A stretch of DNA of 64,000 nt from positions 36,379,001-36,443,000 of the forward strand of contig NC_080563.1 of the NCBI RefSeq assembly GCF_030253575.1, written 5' to 3'. Of this stretch, positions 20,521-31,745 are shown one piece after another. The notes under the pieces were generated by a model. That model was given only the letters and a program-made list of their open reading frames with translations. It had not been told where the DNA came from and did not search any database. Positions within the stretch are counted from its first letter, which is position 1. Each line of letters opens with the position of its first letter. A program made the position numbers and the translations under genes. The DNA is from Rhododendron vialii (Eukaryota; Streptophyta; Magnoliopsida; Ericales; Ericaceae).

Positions 20521-22803
20521 TCAATGCACATTCTGGACCTCTGAAGTATCAGTGTTGATCTCAGTGTCAGCACCACCCTCGACTACATTCTCTTCCAAGT
20601 TAATGGGCTCAATAGGTACATCCCGAGCAGGAGCTTCAGTGGGGTCCACATCCGTGGGGATATCTTCCTCAGCATTGGCAAATTCTTCAATTTGCCGTTC
20701 AAAGTCTTCCTCTGGATGTCCTTCTGGCTCTGGAATGTCTTCGATGTTCTGAATACGGGTGCTAGGCAGCTCGTTGTCAACCCAGAAGGGTGAATCCTCA
20801 GCAACTCCTAGTTTTGTCAGACAGGTTTCCCAGCAGGCAATCCAAACCTGGTCCTGTATAGCTGGCATCTGTTCCACATAACTAGCAGTTGTGGCGTCAT
20901 AGCCCTTCTGGTAGCCGTCTTCATATGATGCTTTCTTGGTGCTGTCAATCTCAGATAAGGCCTGGTTTAGGCTCTCTTCGGCAATTTGCAGCTTGCCCTT
21001 AGCACCATTAAAATCCGCCTTGGCTTTGTCTCTTTCTCTTTCAAGACGAGCAACTGTCCGAAGAAGTCGAGTGTTGTCATTTAGCAATCTGATTTGTTCG
21101 GTCTCAGCTTCTTGGTACTTTTGCCCCAAGGTTACCATTTTTTGAATGAACTAGCAATAACACCGAGTGGTAAGTGACAAGTGTAGCAGTATTTGATATG
21201 TGGTATACGAAATATACATTAAGACTTATATGAAAAGATTGAGTCACATTACCTTAATTCCACTGACGAGACCAGTGGATACTAGCCGGTCAGGTGTAGA
21301 TCCAGATTCCTTCTGCATATCCACAGGGAGCAGCAACCCTTGAGCTAGGGCAAGTGTTGTTTCTGATGAACCAGCACTGTCCCCAACGTGAACAGGACGG
21401 TCACCCCTAGGGAATGAAGGAGTCCATGTTTGGGGCAGCACTTGAGCAGTTGGTGACACAGGGAGTTGAGTTTCGGTATCTGCTTGTGTGGCAGAACCAT
21501 CTTGATTATCCACTCTTGGGCGTTTGTCCCGATGAAGGTCAATGGCCTCTGTAGCGGTATCAACATCCCGAGGAGAAGATGATGACCGTGCAGATCCCCC
21601 CTATTACGACGAGATCGTGGAGGAGGGGCGCCAGTTGATGCTACCCTATTGGTAGCACCACGTCCCCGAGAGGAGACAGTGAGTAAAGAACTGAGGTTAA
21701 TAGGTTGGTGCGTCATCGTACCTGAGGTTGGGGGTGATCGAGAATAACCGGATGAGGACGACTGACTGGTAATTTGGTGAGGAACGAGTTGTTGTTCGGC
21801 AATGAGTTGCCTGCGACCTGATCTCCTAAGTACCACACGCGTTTGAGGAATACCGTCAGGGATAACAATATCGTCTGACTGACCAGCAAGAGTTACACCA
21901 GCTTGAAGCCTTGAACTGTGTGGTTGGGGAGCAGTGGATGTAGACGCGGCACTAGTGCTGGGGTGGGCAAGTCTTCTGTCAATGACCCCTCTGTATGAAG
22001 GGTCGTATCCAAGCAGTATATCAGCGTCTCGACCCCGACCAGCTGTTCGGGTACCAGGTTCGCCTTTATATTTAAGGATTTTGTTGATGTCCTCTGTTCG
22101 GACGTAACTAGGCTCTCGTCTTGGACGTTTGTTGACGTTTTCAGCTGCACAATCAGAGTTATTAAATCAAACATTAGACACAATGGAAAGCTACGAGAAA
22201 GCAGCAAATAAACAAATAGCAAAGATGAAAAATAAGGAGCATACGTGGGTATCCCCATATATGGGGGCAGTGGAGACCCACCACCTGTCCATCCTCTCCT
22301 AGTGGCTCAAAGGCTCCAGTGACGTAAAGGAAATCGATTTCATGATCCCGAGCAGAGTCTGGCAGGTTTAGCACGAGACGCTTGTCTGCCCTTCTAACTT
22401 TGAAGTAATAGGTGTTGTATTCAGGGTTTAGTACAATGCTGTACCACCACTGAATATCCCAAATTCCTAACTGGGTCCCCAGAATCCTATTCAAAGCTAT
22501 TACACCCATTATCAACCTAAAAACGTTTGTTGATATTTGCATGGGGGTAAGACGATACCAGTTTAGGATTTGGCGGAGTAATGGGTGAAGGGGAAATCGA
22601 ACTCCGCCTTCGACGATAGCAACAATGCGGATACACATTCGATCCCAGGAACCTCCGTCTCTATCTGCGCCCAGGGGGGCGAGTTCGAGACCAACGTTCT
22701 CTGGAACGTTATATTCCTTCCTAAATGCCGCCATGGCAGTAGGGGTTTCACATAATTTCCTAAATTTACTGGGTCTCAAGGGATTCTCACCATCGTCAGC
22801 CAT
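20521..22803 (-). CDS. Antisense gene of inner element: gypsy-type putative transposase domain protein
   Basis: Three exons on the minus strand: 22803-22245, 22144-21253 and 21150-20521. Exon 1 (186 codons) starts MADDGENPLRP and holds AAFRKEYNVPENV and IVEGGVRFPLHPLLRQIL, matching the 'putative gypsy-type transposon' domain. Exon 2 is Ser/Arg/Gln-rich and disordered (LRRSGRRQ). Exon 3 is a coiled coil (LLRTVARLERERDKAK) with GYQKGYDATTASYVEQ and an acidic tail. Introns are 99 and 102 bp. GTATGC/TGCAG and GTAATG/GCTAG boundaries with matching phases support splicing. One frameshift, in a run of six G near 21597, breaks exon 2. The protein would be about 690 residues. The three-exon plan and the GY-x-x-GYDA motif are shared with the outer element's antisense gene. 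Function unknown. Confidence 0.75.
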
Positions 22804-23366
22804 GGGTATACTCAGGAAAGAAGAAAGACTGAAAAAGGGTGCAACTGAAACCCTAGAAAATGACTCACGAAATCGAGAATAGAGATCTCAGATAAAGAAC
22901 CTAAGCAGAAGAAATGGAGTTAGAACGAGAGTCTTACAACGATACCGTGACGATTTCTTGGAATGTAATCGAATTTGCAGGTGGCAGCGATGGCGGAAAG
23001 CTTAGGACTGAAAGTTCGAATGTTTTGGATAAAAAACCAAAACGAGCCCTTTCAGCGGTTTAAAGGTGAGAGACGGAGATGAAACGTCTCCTCTCACGCC
23101 GTTACAAGTAAAAGTAACGGAAAGCAGAAACCATTCTGATGCCGTTTCATAGAACGTCAGTTCGAAGTTAATGCTAGGCATATGAAACGTGCCACGTGGA
23201 GTCATTACCTCAAGATGGTATAATGACAGAGGCGCCAAAAGGCATCAATAAGATATTGAGATTATGACTGCACGGGATCAAAAGAGTTTGGTCTAGATAG
23301 AATTCTGTTTCTAAGCATCATATATTGCCCCCGAACAGTGGTAAATACATGAAGCTGGGGAGCAAT
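22804..23366 (-). promoter_or_regulatory. 5' region of inner antisense gene and polypurine tract
   Basis: This 563-bp non-coding stretch lies between the antisense ATG and the 3' LTR. Read on the minus strand it has CACCTTTAAACCGCTG followed by a T-rich TTTTTTATCC, then a pyrimidine-rich leader. The outer element has a comparable TTAAACCGC followed by its TATA box. On the plus strand GAAGCTGGGGAGCAA directly precedes the LTR and suits a polypurine tract. Confidence 0.45.
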
Positions 23367-24210
23367 TGTAGGGAGGTATTCCCGAGCAGATACATTTAGT
23401 TACCGAACACGTGATGTTTGGGAACACGTGGTAAATACGACTGGACTTATCGCTGGGCAGTATGAAGAACAGCGATATGGCACAATGACATGTGAAGTCC
23501 TTGGTCTATGTAATCTGTTCGGCTGAATAAAGGCCAATGACATGACAAGTCACTGGTGTAAACTATCTGTTCGGCAGATAGGAGACATTTTGATTACGTT
23601 TAGACCAAGTTACATGTGAAGTCCCTGGTCCAGATAGTCTGTTCGGCCATGAGACAGCCGAACAAAGAAGGAGCTCCAATCGAGAGTAGGAGCAGAGGGA
23701 ATACTCTGGAAGGTTCCAGAGTAGTCATGTCCCATAAAGGGATAAAGATCCCAAGAATATAGGATCTGATAAAGATACCCAACGAGTATGGGATGTTCGA
23801 CTCTTAATGGAAAAGAATCCTAAAAAGGACTCTTTTCCATAAACTGATAAAGGAAACGAGACTCCTTGATATCCTGGGTTTCCTATACGAGTTAGGAATC
23901 CTATGGCAACAAGGATGCTTAGACAGCAAGCATCCATAAATCTATAAATATGAGGTAAACCTAAAGGTAAAAGGTACGCAATACATTGCATTCTTATTGC
24001 TTTCCTACTGATAATTAGGGTTTAACTGCTAGTACGGGATACTAACAAAGGCATCGGAGGGCCTTTGCCACGAGAGGCAAAGGTGCACTCACCCCCTATC
24101 TATTTTGCAGATTAGGGTTCAGACGTCGAGCTAGGGTTCCGGTGAAGAGGCACGAATAAGCCGTTGCAATCCAGCTGATCCGAAGCATCAATTGTTTTCA
24201 TCCCCCTACA
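23367..24210 (+). repeat. 3' LTR of inner element
   Basis: 844 bp, the same as 12992-13834 except for about four substitutions and one extra A in a run (near 23821-23826). It is followed by the target copy AAGAG at 24211. Confidence 0.95.
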
Positions 24211-24215
24211 AAGAG

Positions 24216-24472
24216 GCCGGGGCAACTTAGTGGGAATTTTGTCCGAGGGTATCACCTATGAGAGAACAATATCCCTGAAGTCGGTGTAAAATGATCCGGG
24301 CAAGAACGGACCGAGTGCAAGTAATTTAAACAGCAAAAAGTACAAGTAGTGCTAAGAAAAGAAAATTCTCATTCATACTTGTTGGGGTGCTGTCATTACA
24401 TAAGCAAGTTGCCTTTGAAACTTAAAGAAAATGCAACATAAAAGAAATGAATTGGGCTTCGGTAACCGAGTA
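24216..24472 (-). other. Outer element non-coding segment after pol
   Basis: Sequence between the inner element's target site and the end of the outer pol gene. No open frame of note. It is the part of the outer element's 3' non-coding region that ended up on the far side of the insertion. Confidence 0.6.
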
Positions 24473-25015
24473 CTATCCATAGAACTGCTTTAGGTTGTTT
24501 GCGTTCCATGTTTTAGCGATGGGAGAACCATCCAGCTTCTCCAATTTATAGTTTCCTGAGCCGAGGTGCTTGAGGACTCGGTAGGGGCCCTCCTAGTTAG
24601 GCATTAGCTTTCGATTTTTGAATTTCTCTACCACTTTTTTCCAGACGAGATCGTCAGGCTTAAATGACCTAAGGTGGACGCTTCGGTTGTAGCCTTTTGC
24701 AACCTCCTGTTGGTACGACGCGAGCTTGATCCTTGCGTTGTCACGTTCCTCTTCGGCTAAGTCGAGGTCCGAAGCAATGCAGTCGTTGTTCACCGACTCA
24801 TCAAAGTTTTCTGTACGCATTGTCGGGAGTCCGACTTGGAGAGGGATGACCGCCTTCATTCCAAATGCCAATGAGAAAGGAGTGCGACCAGTGGATCGCC
24901 GAGGTGTAGTACGGTAGCCCCAGAGTACCCTGGGTAGCTCTTCGATCCACTTGCCTCGGCGTGACTCGAGTCGTCGCTTAAGTCCGGATGAAATTGCCTT
25001 GTTTGCAGCCTCGGC
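24473..25015 (-). pseudogene. Integrase C-terminal part of outer pol
   Basis: Reads on from the integrase core after the TAG at 25016-25018: a WGYRTTPRRSTG-type segment, then FGMKAVIPLQVGLPT and LDLAEEERDNARIKLASYQQ. A stop at 24593-24595 interrupts the GPYRVLKHLGSG region. The pol end, NNLKQFYG, is at 24473-24475. It aligns with the C-terminus of the inner pol. Confidence 0.75.
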
Positions 25016-26344
25016 CTATCCGTTGCCCTGGGGGTAAGCCGGAGTGGATGTGTCCCATTTGATGCCGTACTCTTCTAATAGGGCTCGGTATTTATGTTCG
25101 ATAAACTGCCGTCCGTTGTCTGTAATAATGGCGAAAGGGACACCGAAGCGCGAAATGATATTTCGCCAAACGAAACGAATGACGTCTGTTTTTTCAATAG
25201 TTATCAAGGGTTCGGCCTCGACCCACTTTGAGAAATAATGTATGGCGGTTAGGAGGAACTTAAATCCTCTTGGGGCAACGGGGAGCTTACCGACGATATC
25301 CATGCCCCATTGGGAAAAAGGCCAAAGGCTTGTGAGAGGGCTAAGATCCCGGGCTGGCTGGTGGATGATAGAGGCTAACATTTGACATTTCATGCAGCGT
25401 TTGACGAACTCTTCAGAATCCTTCTTCATTGTTAGCCACCAATACCCTTGGGAAATGGCTCGGTGAGCGAGGGACCGCCCGCTGGAGTGGCAACCGCTGT
25501 CACCGGAATGGAGCTCTTCAATGATGCCTTGTACTTGGTGTGGGTGTGCAACCAGTAGATATGGGCCGGTAAATGATCTTCGGTAAAGCTTCCCGTTTGG
25601 ATTGAGCCAAAAGAGAGCGGCCTTGTTTCGGAGTCGGTGAGCCTCCTTTTTGTCAGTGGGAAGGGAGTCATCTCGCAGGTAAACGACAATTTTGTCCATC
25701 CAGCTCGAGCCAAGCTCTATGTTAAGTACCTCCTTACCTAGCGCTTCGAGCTCAAAACTGGGCTTGTCAATGGAATTGAAGGAGATGGAACGGTGTCCTA
25801 TAGATGAGCATGCCGAAGCGAGCCCCATAAGGGCGTGGGCGTGGGCGTTTTGTTCCCTGGAGATGTGCTCGACTCTGACTGCTTTGAAGCGTTTAATGAG
25901 CTGGACTGCGGCGCTGAGGTAGGTACGCATGCAATCATCCCGAGCTTCATATTCCTCAGAGATGGAGAGTTGGTTAACCACCAATTGGGAATCGCTGTAA
26001 ACCACAAGTTCTTCGATGCCAATGGCTTCGACAGTCTTGAGTCCTAAGATTAGTGCTTCATATTCGGCCTCGTTGTTAGAGGCTGGGAAGTTGATGGAGA
26101 GTGAGCTTTCGTGCAGGACACCGGAGGGGGAGAGGAGAACGACGCCTGCACCTGCGCCTCGGCTGTTGGAGGCACCATCGACGTACATTTTCCAAACATC
26201 TCCATGAAAAAAGCTGCCAGGCTGTGCTAGGGTTGGCCTGGAGTACTGCCTCGGTGTTCGGGTGGGAGCCGAAGCGGGTGTATTGGGCGGCGTAAGCTCG
26301 GCGATGAAGTCGGCGAGCACCTGGGCTTTTATTGCTGTCCGAGG
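25016..26344 (-). pseudogene. Second RNase H and integrase core of outer pol
   Basis: A long minus-strand frame (434 codons from 26320) with VLADFIAEL-type spacer, second RNase H (MYVDGASNSRGAGAG, EYEALILGLK, YSDSQLVVNQL), integrase zinc region (HSGDSGCHSSGRSLAHR ... CMKCQ) and core (WGMDIVGKLP, IITDNGRQF). It ends at TAG 25016-25018, at GNG before the third catalytic residue. It is bounded upstream by TAG at 26345-26347. Confidence 0.8.
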
Positions 26345-27136
26345 CTAAAAATGGATTTCAAAATTGGCAAGCTCAACGGCCCACTGAGAGATTCGGCTGG
26401 AGAGATCTGCCTTACAGATGAAAGACTTGAGACGGTATTCGGTAAGGACAATGATGCGGTGTGACTGGAAGTAAGGAGCGAGTTTTCTGGAAGCTGAGAC
26501 GAGGGCAAGAACGAGCTTTTCTAATGGTAGATAACGCGTCTCGGCGGGAGTCATTGTTTTGCTTGAGTAGTAAATGGGTTGGTGCTCCCGTCCATCCTGC
26601 CGGACGAGCACCGAGCTTATGGCGTGCGGAAAGACAGCTAAGTATAGGGACAGGTCTTCCTAACCCCGAGGCGTGACGAGGAGGGGGGCTGTAGATAGGT
26701 AAGTTTTCAACTGCTGGAGGGCTCGATCACAATCTTCTGTCCAATTGAAGCTCCGTCGGCTACCCTTCAAGAGGGCGAAAAATGGCTGGCATTTGTCGGA
26801 GGAGCGACTAATGAATCGATTTAGGGCGGCGACCATGCCTATTAAACGCTGAACATCTTTCTTATTGTGTGGAGCCGATAGTCTTTCGATGGCAAGTAGC
26901 TAAGCAGGGTCCGCCTCGATACCGCGTCGGGAAACGATGTGGCCAAGAAATTTTCCGGAGCTTACGCTGAAGGCGCACTTTTCGGCATTGAGACGGAGTT
27001 TGTGTTTTTTGAGAATTTCGAAGGTTTCGGCGAGGTGGGATAGGTGATCGCTGGCAACCATGCTTTTGACGACCATGTCGTCAATGTAGGCCATCATGGT
27101 GTCACCGAGCAGACGTTCAAACATCTTAGTTATCAT
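26345..27136 (-). pseudogene. RT end and RNase H part of outer pol
   Basis: This contains the RT catalytic YIDDMVV (in the frame opening at 27136), [26 protein letters not shown], then RNase H pieces (LPLEKLVLALVSASRKLAPYF). It is broken by TAG codons at 26900-26902, 26660-26662 and 26345-26347. All are in the same frame, so the protein is interrupted by nonsense changes and not by rearrangement. Confidence 0.75.
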
Positions 27137-28384
27137 TCACTGAAAGGTGGCACCGGCATTTTTCAGGCCAAAAAGCATAACGAGATACCCAAAGATTCCG
27201 TGAGGGGTGATAAAGGCTGTATTTTCAACGTCGCCTTCGCTCATGGCAATCTGATGGTAGCCCCGGTAGGCATCCAGGAAGCTGAGTCGGTCGTGGCCGG
27301 CCGTGGCGTCGACGAGCTGGTCGATCCGCGGGAGGGGGAAGAAGTCTTTTGGGCAGACATCATTGAGGTTGGAATAATCAACGCAGACTCGCCACTTACC
27401 GTTCTTCTTTTTTACCACGACGGTGTTTGCTAACCATCTGGGGTATTGCACTTCTCGGATAACCTTTGCATTTAAGAGCTGGTTGACTTCGTCTATGACG
27501 GCCTCAGAGTGGATCGGGGAGGATCGCCATGCTTTTTGCACAACGAGGCGTTTGGCTTGGTCAATGTTGAGCTCATGGCAGATAAATGAGGAGTCGACCC
27601 CGGGCATTTCATATAAGGTCCATGCGAATACTTCAATGTTCCTTTTAAGGAAATCGAACGTCTCGATCTGGTCGGAATCGCTGAGTGAGGAACTGATGAG
27701 GAAGAAACGAGAGCCGTCTTCGGTGATTGGAAAGGTGACGAGGTCCTCTTCAAATTTTTCATCGGCCGGGATGCCGACGTCTTCTAGAACTGGGGCCTCG
27801 GGAACCTCGATGAGGTTGACCCAGGAGGTCTGTTTATTGCTTCGGACTGCGTTGACATAGAATCTTTTGGCCGCAGTTTGATCTCCGTATAGGTCTTCCT
27901 GTCGCCCATTGGCGCCGATGAAACGGACCACCTGGTGATAAATGGAGGCGATGGCCTTTAACTTGTGTAGCCAGGTACACCCGATGATTGCGTTGTATGG
28001 GCTAGGAACATCTACCACCACAAATTTCATGTCGAGGACTACCGAACCGGCACGAACGGGGAGAGTGATCATACCAAGGGGCCATACCGGGGCTCCGCTG
28101 AACCCAATGAGGGGGACTTCAGAGGGACGGAGGTCGGTATCCGAGAGTTTCAGGTCTTTAAATAGAGAGTAGTACATGACCTCGGCAGAGCTACCTTGAT
28201 CAATGAGGATGCGTCGGACGTTAAAGGTTCCGATACGCAGCGTGATCACGAGGGTGTCGTTATGAGGTAGCTGGACGCGGTTGAGATCCTTTTCGGTAAA
28301 GGTGATGGTCCACTTGGAGCCGTCGTCTGTTTTTGGGCGCTTGGTCTCGGGACCAACCATTATGCTTGGAGGGAGTGGCGTCAT
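27137..28384 (-). pseudogene. Protease and RT of outer pol
   Basis: A 415-codon frame with an aspartic-protease region (VRRILIDQGSSAEVMYY), the linker EMPGVDSSFICHELNID, and RT (VVVKKKNGKWRVCVDYSNLND, FFPLPRIDQLVDAT, FLDAYRGYHQIAM). It ends at TGA 27137-27139, directly before the RT catalytic segment. A frameshift near 28350-28384 separates it from the gag end. Confidence 0.8.
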
Positions 28385-30272
28385 TTAGTTCGGCACGAAG
28401 GACGCGAGCGGCTTCGGAATTGAAAGGACCGTGAATGACATGGATCGTTTGAACTTTTTTTTCGGCGTTGCCTTCTACGCGCCGTGCTCGGGCCCTGGTT
28501 TTTTCGTGGTCAATGAGGTTATCAAGGTGACCCTCCGCGATAAGCTGCTCTAAGTAAGACTTAAAGGGTTTGCAAGTGGTGGTGAAGTGACCTTGTTCAT
28601 TGTGGTGACTGCACCGAACGATAGGGTTTTTGATCTTCCCATTTTCGGTTCCAAGCTTCTGATTTGGGAAGGAGAAAAAAGGCTGATCCTTTACTTATTC
28701 TATGATCCGGTAGATAAGAATGGTAAAGACGGTTTTTTCGGCGTTGAAGTCGTTTGGCTTCGGTCCTTTCCTTGGGGACTGCTTGATGTTGTTGACCTGT
28801 TTCTTCGAGATCGAGACGGGTATGAAAGCAGGGGTGGGGACCGAAGCAGATGCTATTTTTGAACTTGTGGACTTCCCGATGCCCCTCTCGGCCTTGGACT
28901 CGATGAGTTGGCACCAGACGTCGATACGGGTCATGAGGTCCTTCATGGAGCTGGGCTTGTGGCGGGCAAGGTCGTCGTAGACCTGTTCGTCTTGGGAGGT
29001 TAGGCCGAGTTTGAATCCTCGGGCCGAGATGAGACCATCACAGCCTTCTATTTCGTTAAACAACTCCCAGTAGAGACCGGCGTACTGTCGGAGTGTTTCG
29101 GCGTCTCGTTTCCGGAGAGCGAGGAGAGAATCGATTTCCTTCTCGTGTTTGTTGCTCATAACGAACCGAGCCATGAAGGCATCACAGAGGGAGTCGAAAG
29201 AGGAAATCGACCGTGCTGGGAGCTGGTTGAACCATGTGAGACCCAGGTTGCCGAGACTTGTAGGGAAAACCTTACATAAGAAAGTATCGTCCGAAGGCTC
29301 GTTCCGGAGAAAAGGGGACATGACGAGCTTGTACTGTACTAGATGAGTGTATGCCTCGGTCTTGCCATCGTACTTGGCAAACTTGGGCTGGGTAAATCCT
29401 TTCGGGGGTGTGATCGAGTCAATTTCTCTCATGGAGGGAGAGGTCGTGAGTCTTTCGACTCTGGCATCGCGGTAAGGTCAGATCGAACGGTCGAAACCGT
29501 CTGGATGCTCGGGTGCGGTGCGCTTTTTCGGTGAAAGTTGATCCAGCCTCTCATACTCCTTTCTCTTCGGAACGATGCTTGATGACTTACGGGGGGAACG
29601 CTCGTGGTTTTTTTGGTTATCAAGGGGTGAAGACTTGAGGCGCTCTGTGGCTGGGCTTTTGTTTCGAGCTTCCTTAGTGGGCCTCGTGATGCTTGCGATG
29701 GATTCACGCCGTTCCCTGCCGATCCGAACCGAATGAGTGGAAGAGGCAGAGACGCTTCCTACTCCGAGTCTTTCGAAGGCGGATAATCGCCGTCGGGTTT
29801 GATTAGGAGAACAAGAACGCTCTCTATGTCTTGCTTCCCAGTTGGTTCGGCCGTCGACTGCATTTGGTGGCTCCAAACGGTCTTTGACCGAGGGTCGGGG
29901 CCGGTGTTCCACCAGGCGGCCTCCTTCGCGGCTGCGGGAAGGGCTGTGATGGTGTTTTCTCCCGCCGTGGCTTCCGGAGGATTGAGATGGAGAGATCTGC
30001 AAGAGGTGTTTTATCTCTGCGAGCTCATCTCGGACGTGCTTGTCCTGTTCCACAACCGTTGATTGGTCGTCGATTTTCCTTTCCAGGTGTCGGATGTAGG
30101 AGTGGAGCTCAGAGGATGGAGTGCCATCTGGTGTTGAGGTTCCGGCTCTGATTCCTATGGACAAATGAGCTTTTCCCTGGGCGCTGGCTCCGCCAGGGGT
30201 CAGGTCATGGCCTCCGAGAGGACTGAATCCTAGGGTAGTGTCGCTACGGTGCATTTCTTCAAGTTCCACCAT
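28385..30272 (-). pseudogene. Gag of outer element
   Basis: The frame from ATG 30270-30272 starts with a charged region (SSGSHGGRKHHHSPSRSREGG). A TGA at 29478-29480 interrupts it. It continues in the same frame to the retrotransposon gag domain (TFLCKVFPTSLGNLGLTWF, AETLRQYAGLYWELFNEIE). A TAA at 28695-28697 ends that stretch. Beyond it the frame still carries a Cys/His motif, CSHHNEQGHFTTTC, like the inner gag. Synteny with the inner gag is clear, but the leader sequences differ. Confidence 0.75.
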
Positions 30273-30340
30273 ATCTCATTCAGGAAGCTTGAACAGAGCT
30301 TTTGGAAGGGAGAGAGATGAATGAATGAGAAAGTGGCTAG

Positions 30341-30361
30341 GTTCCCAGCAGAGTCGCCAAT
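30341..30361 (-). other. Primer binding site of outer element
   Basis: On the minus strand TTGGCGACTCTGCTGGGAA follows the 5' LTR after one base. This is a primer binding site of a different tRNA type from the inner element's, which is independent evidence that the two are different families. Confidence 0.7.
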
Positions 30362-30956
30362 TGTAAGGGTTCGATTTGACAGGACCTTGGCCTGGGTTAG
30401 GGTTCTCCTTCCGCTGGTTCGTTCTCGTCTCTGGACCTGCAATAAGTCATTAGGGCTGGAGTAGCCCAGTGACCCTCCGATGATCAAGTCAGATCTCAAG
30501 GGAGAATATGGATCTAGGGTTAGGGTAGAATGGCATGCCTCTAAAAGGCCAGTATCCCTTTGTATTTATAGACCTAGGTTTGCTTGCCCTCCAAGCTAGC
30601 ACGTGGAAGATACGCCCGGGTAACCGTCTCGGGTGACGTCATATGTGACGACAGGAGCGGAAAGGGTTCGGAGCACATGATCAGATCTGACCACAATGAT
30701 CGCATCTGCCACGTATCTTCTTTTGATTCCTTCTGGCATAACAAACTCTCCTTGCGTGAGCTCCGTGTGAACGTCTACGCAATTGTATTGCGTGTTGCTG
30801 GCAGTTTACCGAGGTTGGTACTGAAGGATCTTTGCCGAACGTTTAACCAAACCAATACACCACAGTCCATTTGCACTGACCTACGGGTCGGACCCCACGG
30901 GACCTCGGCTAACGGTATTTGGCACCATCACCTAGCTTGGTACCGAAGCCACCACA
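30362..30956 (-). repeat. 5' LTR of outer element
   Basis: 595 bp, the pair of 8030-8626. A CTTTGTATTTATAGACC segment is shared by both. The target copy GGTTG follows at 30957. The open frame at 30584-31027 begins inside the LTR and runs into flanking DNA, so it is not a gene. Confidence 0.95.
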
Positions 30957-30961
30957 GGTTG

Positions 30962-31745
30962 GAATGTTCTAGCTCGATTGGACCCGACCCAAGCGATGAC
31001 CCTAACGGCTCGTTTGGTAGAGGTTAAAATTTAGGAGAAGAGAAAGAGATATAATAAGAGACGAATCAATAATTACAAAAAATTGATGCAAATTAAGCTA
31101 ACAAATGCGATTTTTTTTTGAATAAAGGCAAAAAAAAGAAGTTAATATTTAACTTTTAAAGCCAAATTTATCCTAACTTTTTAAACGGAATTTACTTGTA
31201 AGCGCAAAATTAAAAATTTATCAACTTTTACCTATCAACTTTATAAAATTAACACTCATTAAAAGACAAATTGAAATCAAACATTGTACACACTCTTAAA
31301 AAGAGACGGAATGAGTACAACTGCGGACAATGTGAAATGATTAATTATAAACATCTAATGTCATTTTTAAGGTTACGGATCATGCCGTCAAACGTCAAAA
31401 ATATTATTCTTCAGGGTTCGTATCACGACTTTTTATTTAAATAATTTGCGAATTTTAATTGTTACAGCTTGTGATTTACGTACGGATTTAAAAATATATA
31501 TATATTTGGACGTCAAAGCTGGTGATAACTGTATCCATACAGTGTGGGTATGAATTTTCTCTGGCATCATCACTTGTCACAGAGTACTCCTCATTTGGAC
31601 TAGATTTCGTCCGAACCCCTGATAGTCAATTTTGCTACACCTTAAGTTGTACACTTACAAGCTTTTATAGGTAGTGCTCTTAAACCATCCCCGCGTGGTG
31701 TTTCATGGACAAGTAATAATTTCGGTCATAACTATCTAAAATAAC
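30962..31745. other. Intergenic and 5' flank of PUP gene at 32228
   Basis: AT-rich, with no coding frame. At 31557-31620 it has the CTCTGGCATCATCAC ... GGACTAGATTTCGTC block that recurs upstream of the other PUP copies. A TATATATATTT stretch occurs at about 31496-31507. Confidence 0.5.

Larger units (their letters stand above)
12992..24210 (+). mobile_element. Inner Ty3/Gypsy Tat-type LTR retrotransposon
   Basis: An 11.2 kb element is bounded by LTRs at 12992-13834 and 23367-24210 (TGTAGGGA ... CCCCTACA) with target copies AAGAG at 12987-12991 and 24211-24215. Gag-pol is on the plus strand, with gag, a Cys/His motif, protease, RT, RNase H, a second RNase H and integrase. An antisense three-exon gene lies between integrase and the 3' LTR. 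By eye the LTRs differ by about four substitutions and one single-base indel, so the insertion is young. It nonetheless carries one in-frame stop and two frameshifts and should not be autonomous. Confidence 0.95.
8030..30956 (-). mobile_element. Outer Ty3/Gypsy Tat-type LTR retrotransposon (interrupted)
   Basis: A 22.9 kb unit is bounded by direct LTRs (8030-8626 and 30362-30956) that start TGTAAGGG and end CCACCACA. Identical 5-bp target copies GGTTG flank it (8025-8029 and 30957-30961). Gag-pol runs on the minus strand, so the right LTR is the 5' LTR. The domain order gag, protease, RT, RNase H, second RNase H, integrase places it in the Tat lineage. It is interrupted by another element at 12992-24210; without that it is about 11.7 kb. 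The LTRs differ at roughly 21 positions plus two indels by eye, so it is the older of the two. Confidence 0.95.

Noticed and set aside
30584..31027. 147-codon open frame on the plus strand
   Set aside because: It starts inside the right LTR of the outer element and runs out into flanking DNA. The left LTR has a similar frame that ends differently, so it is not a gene.
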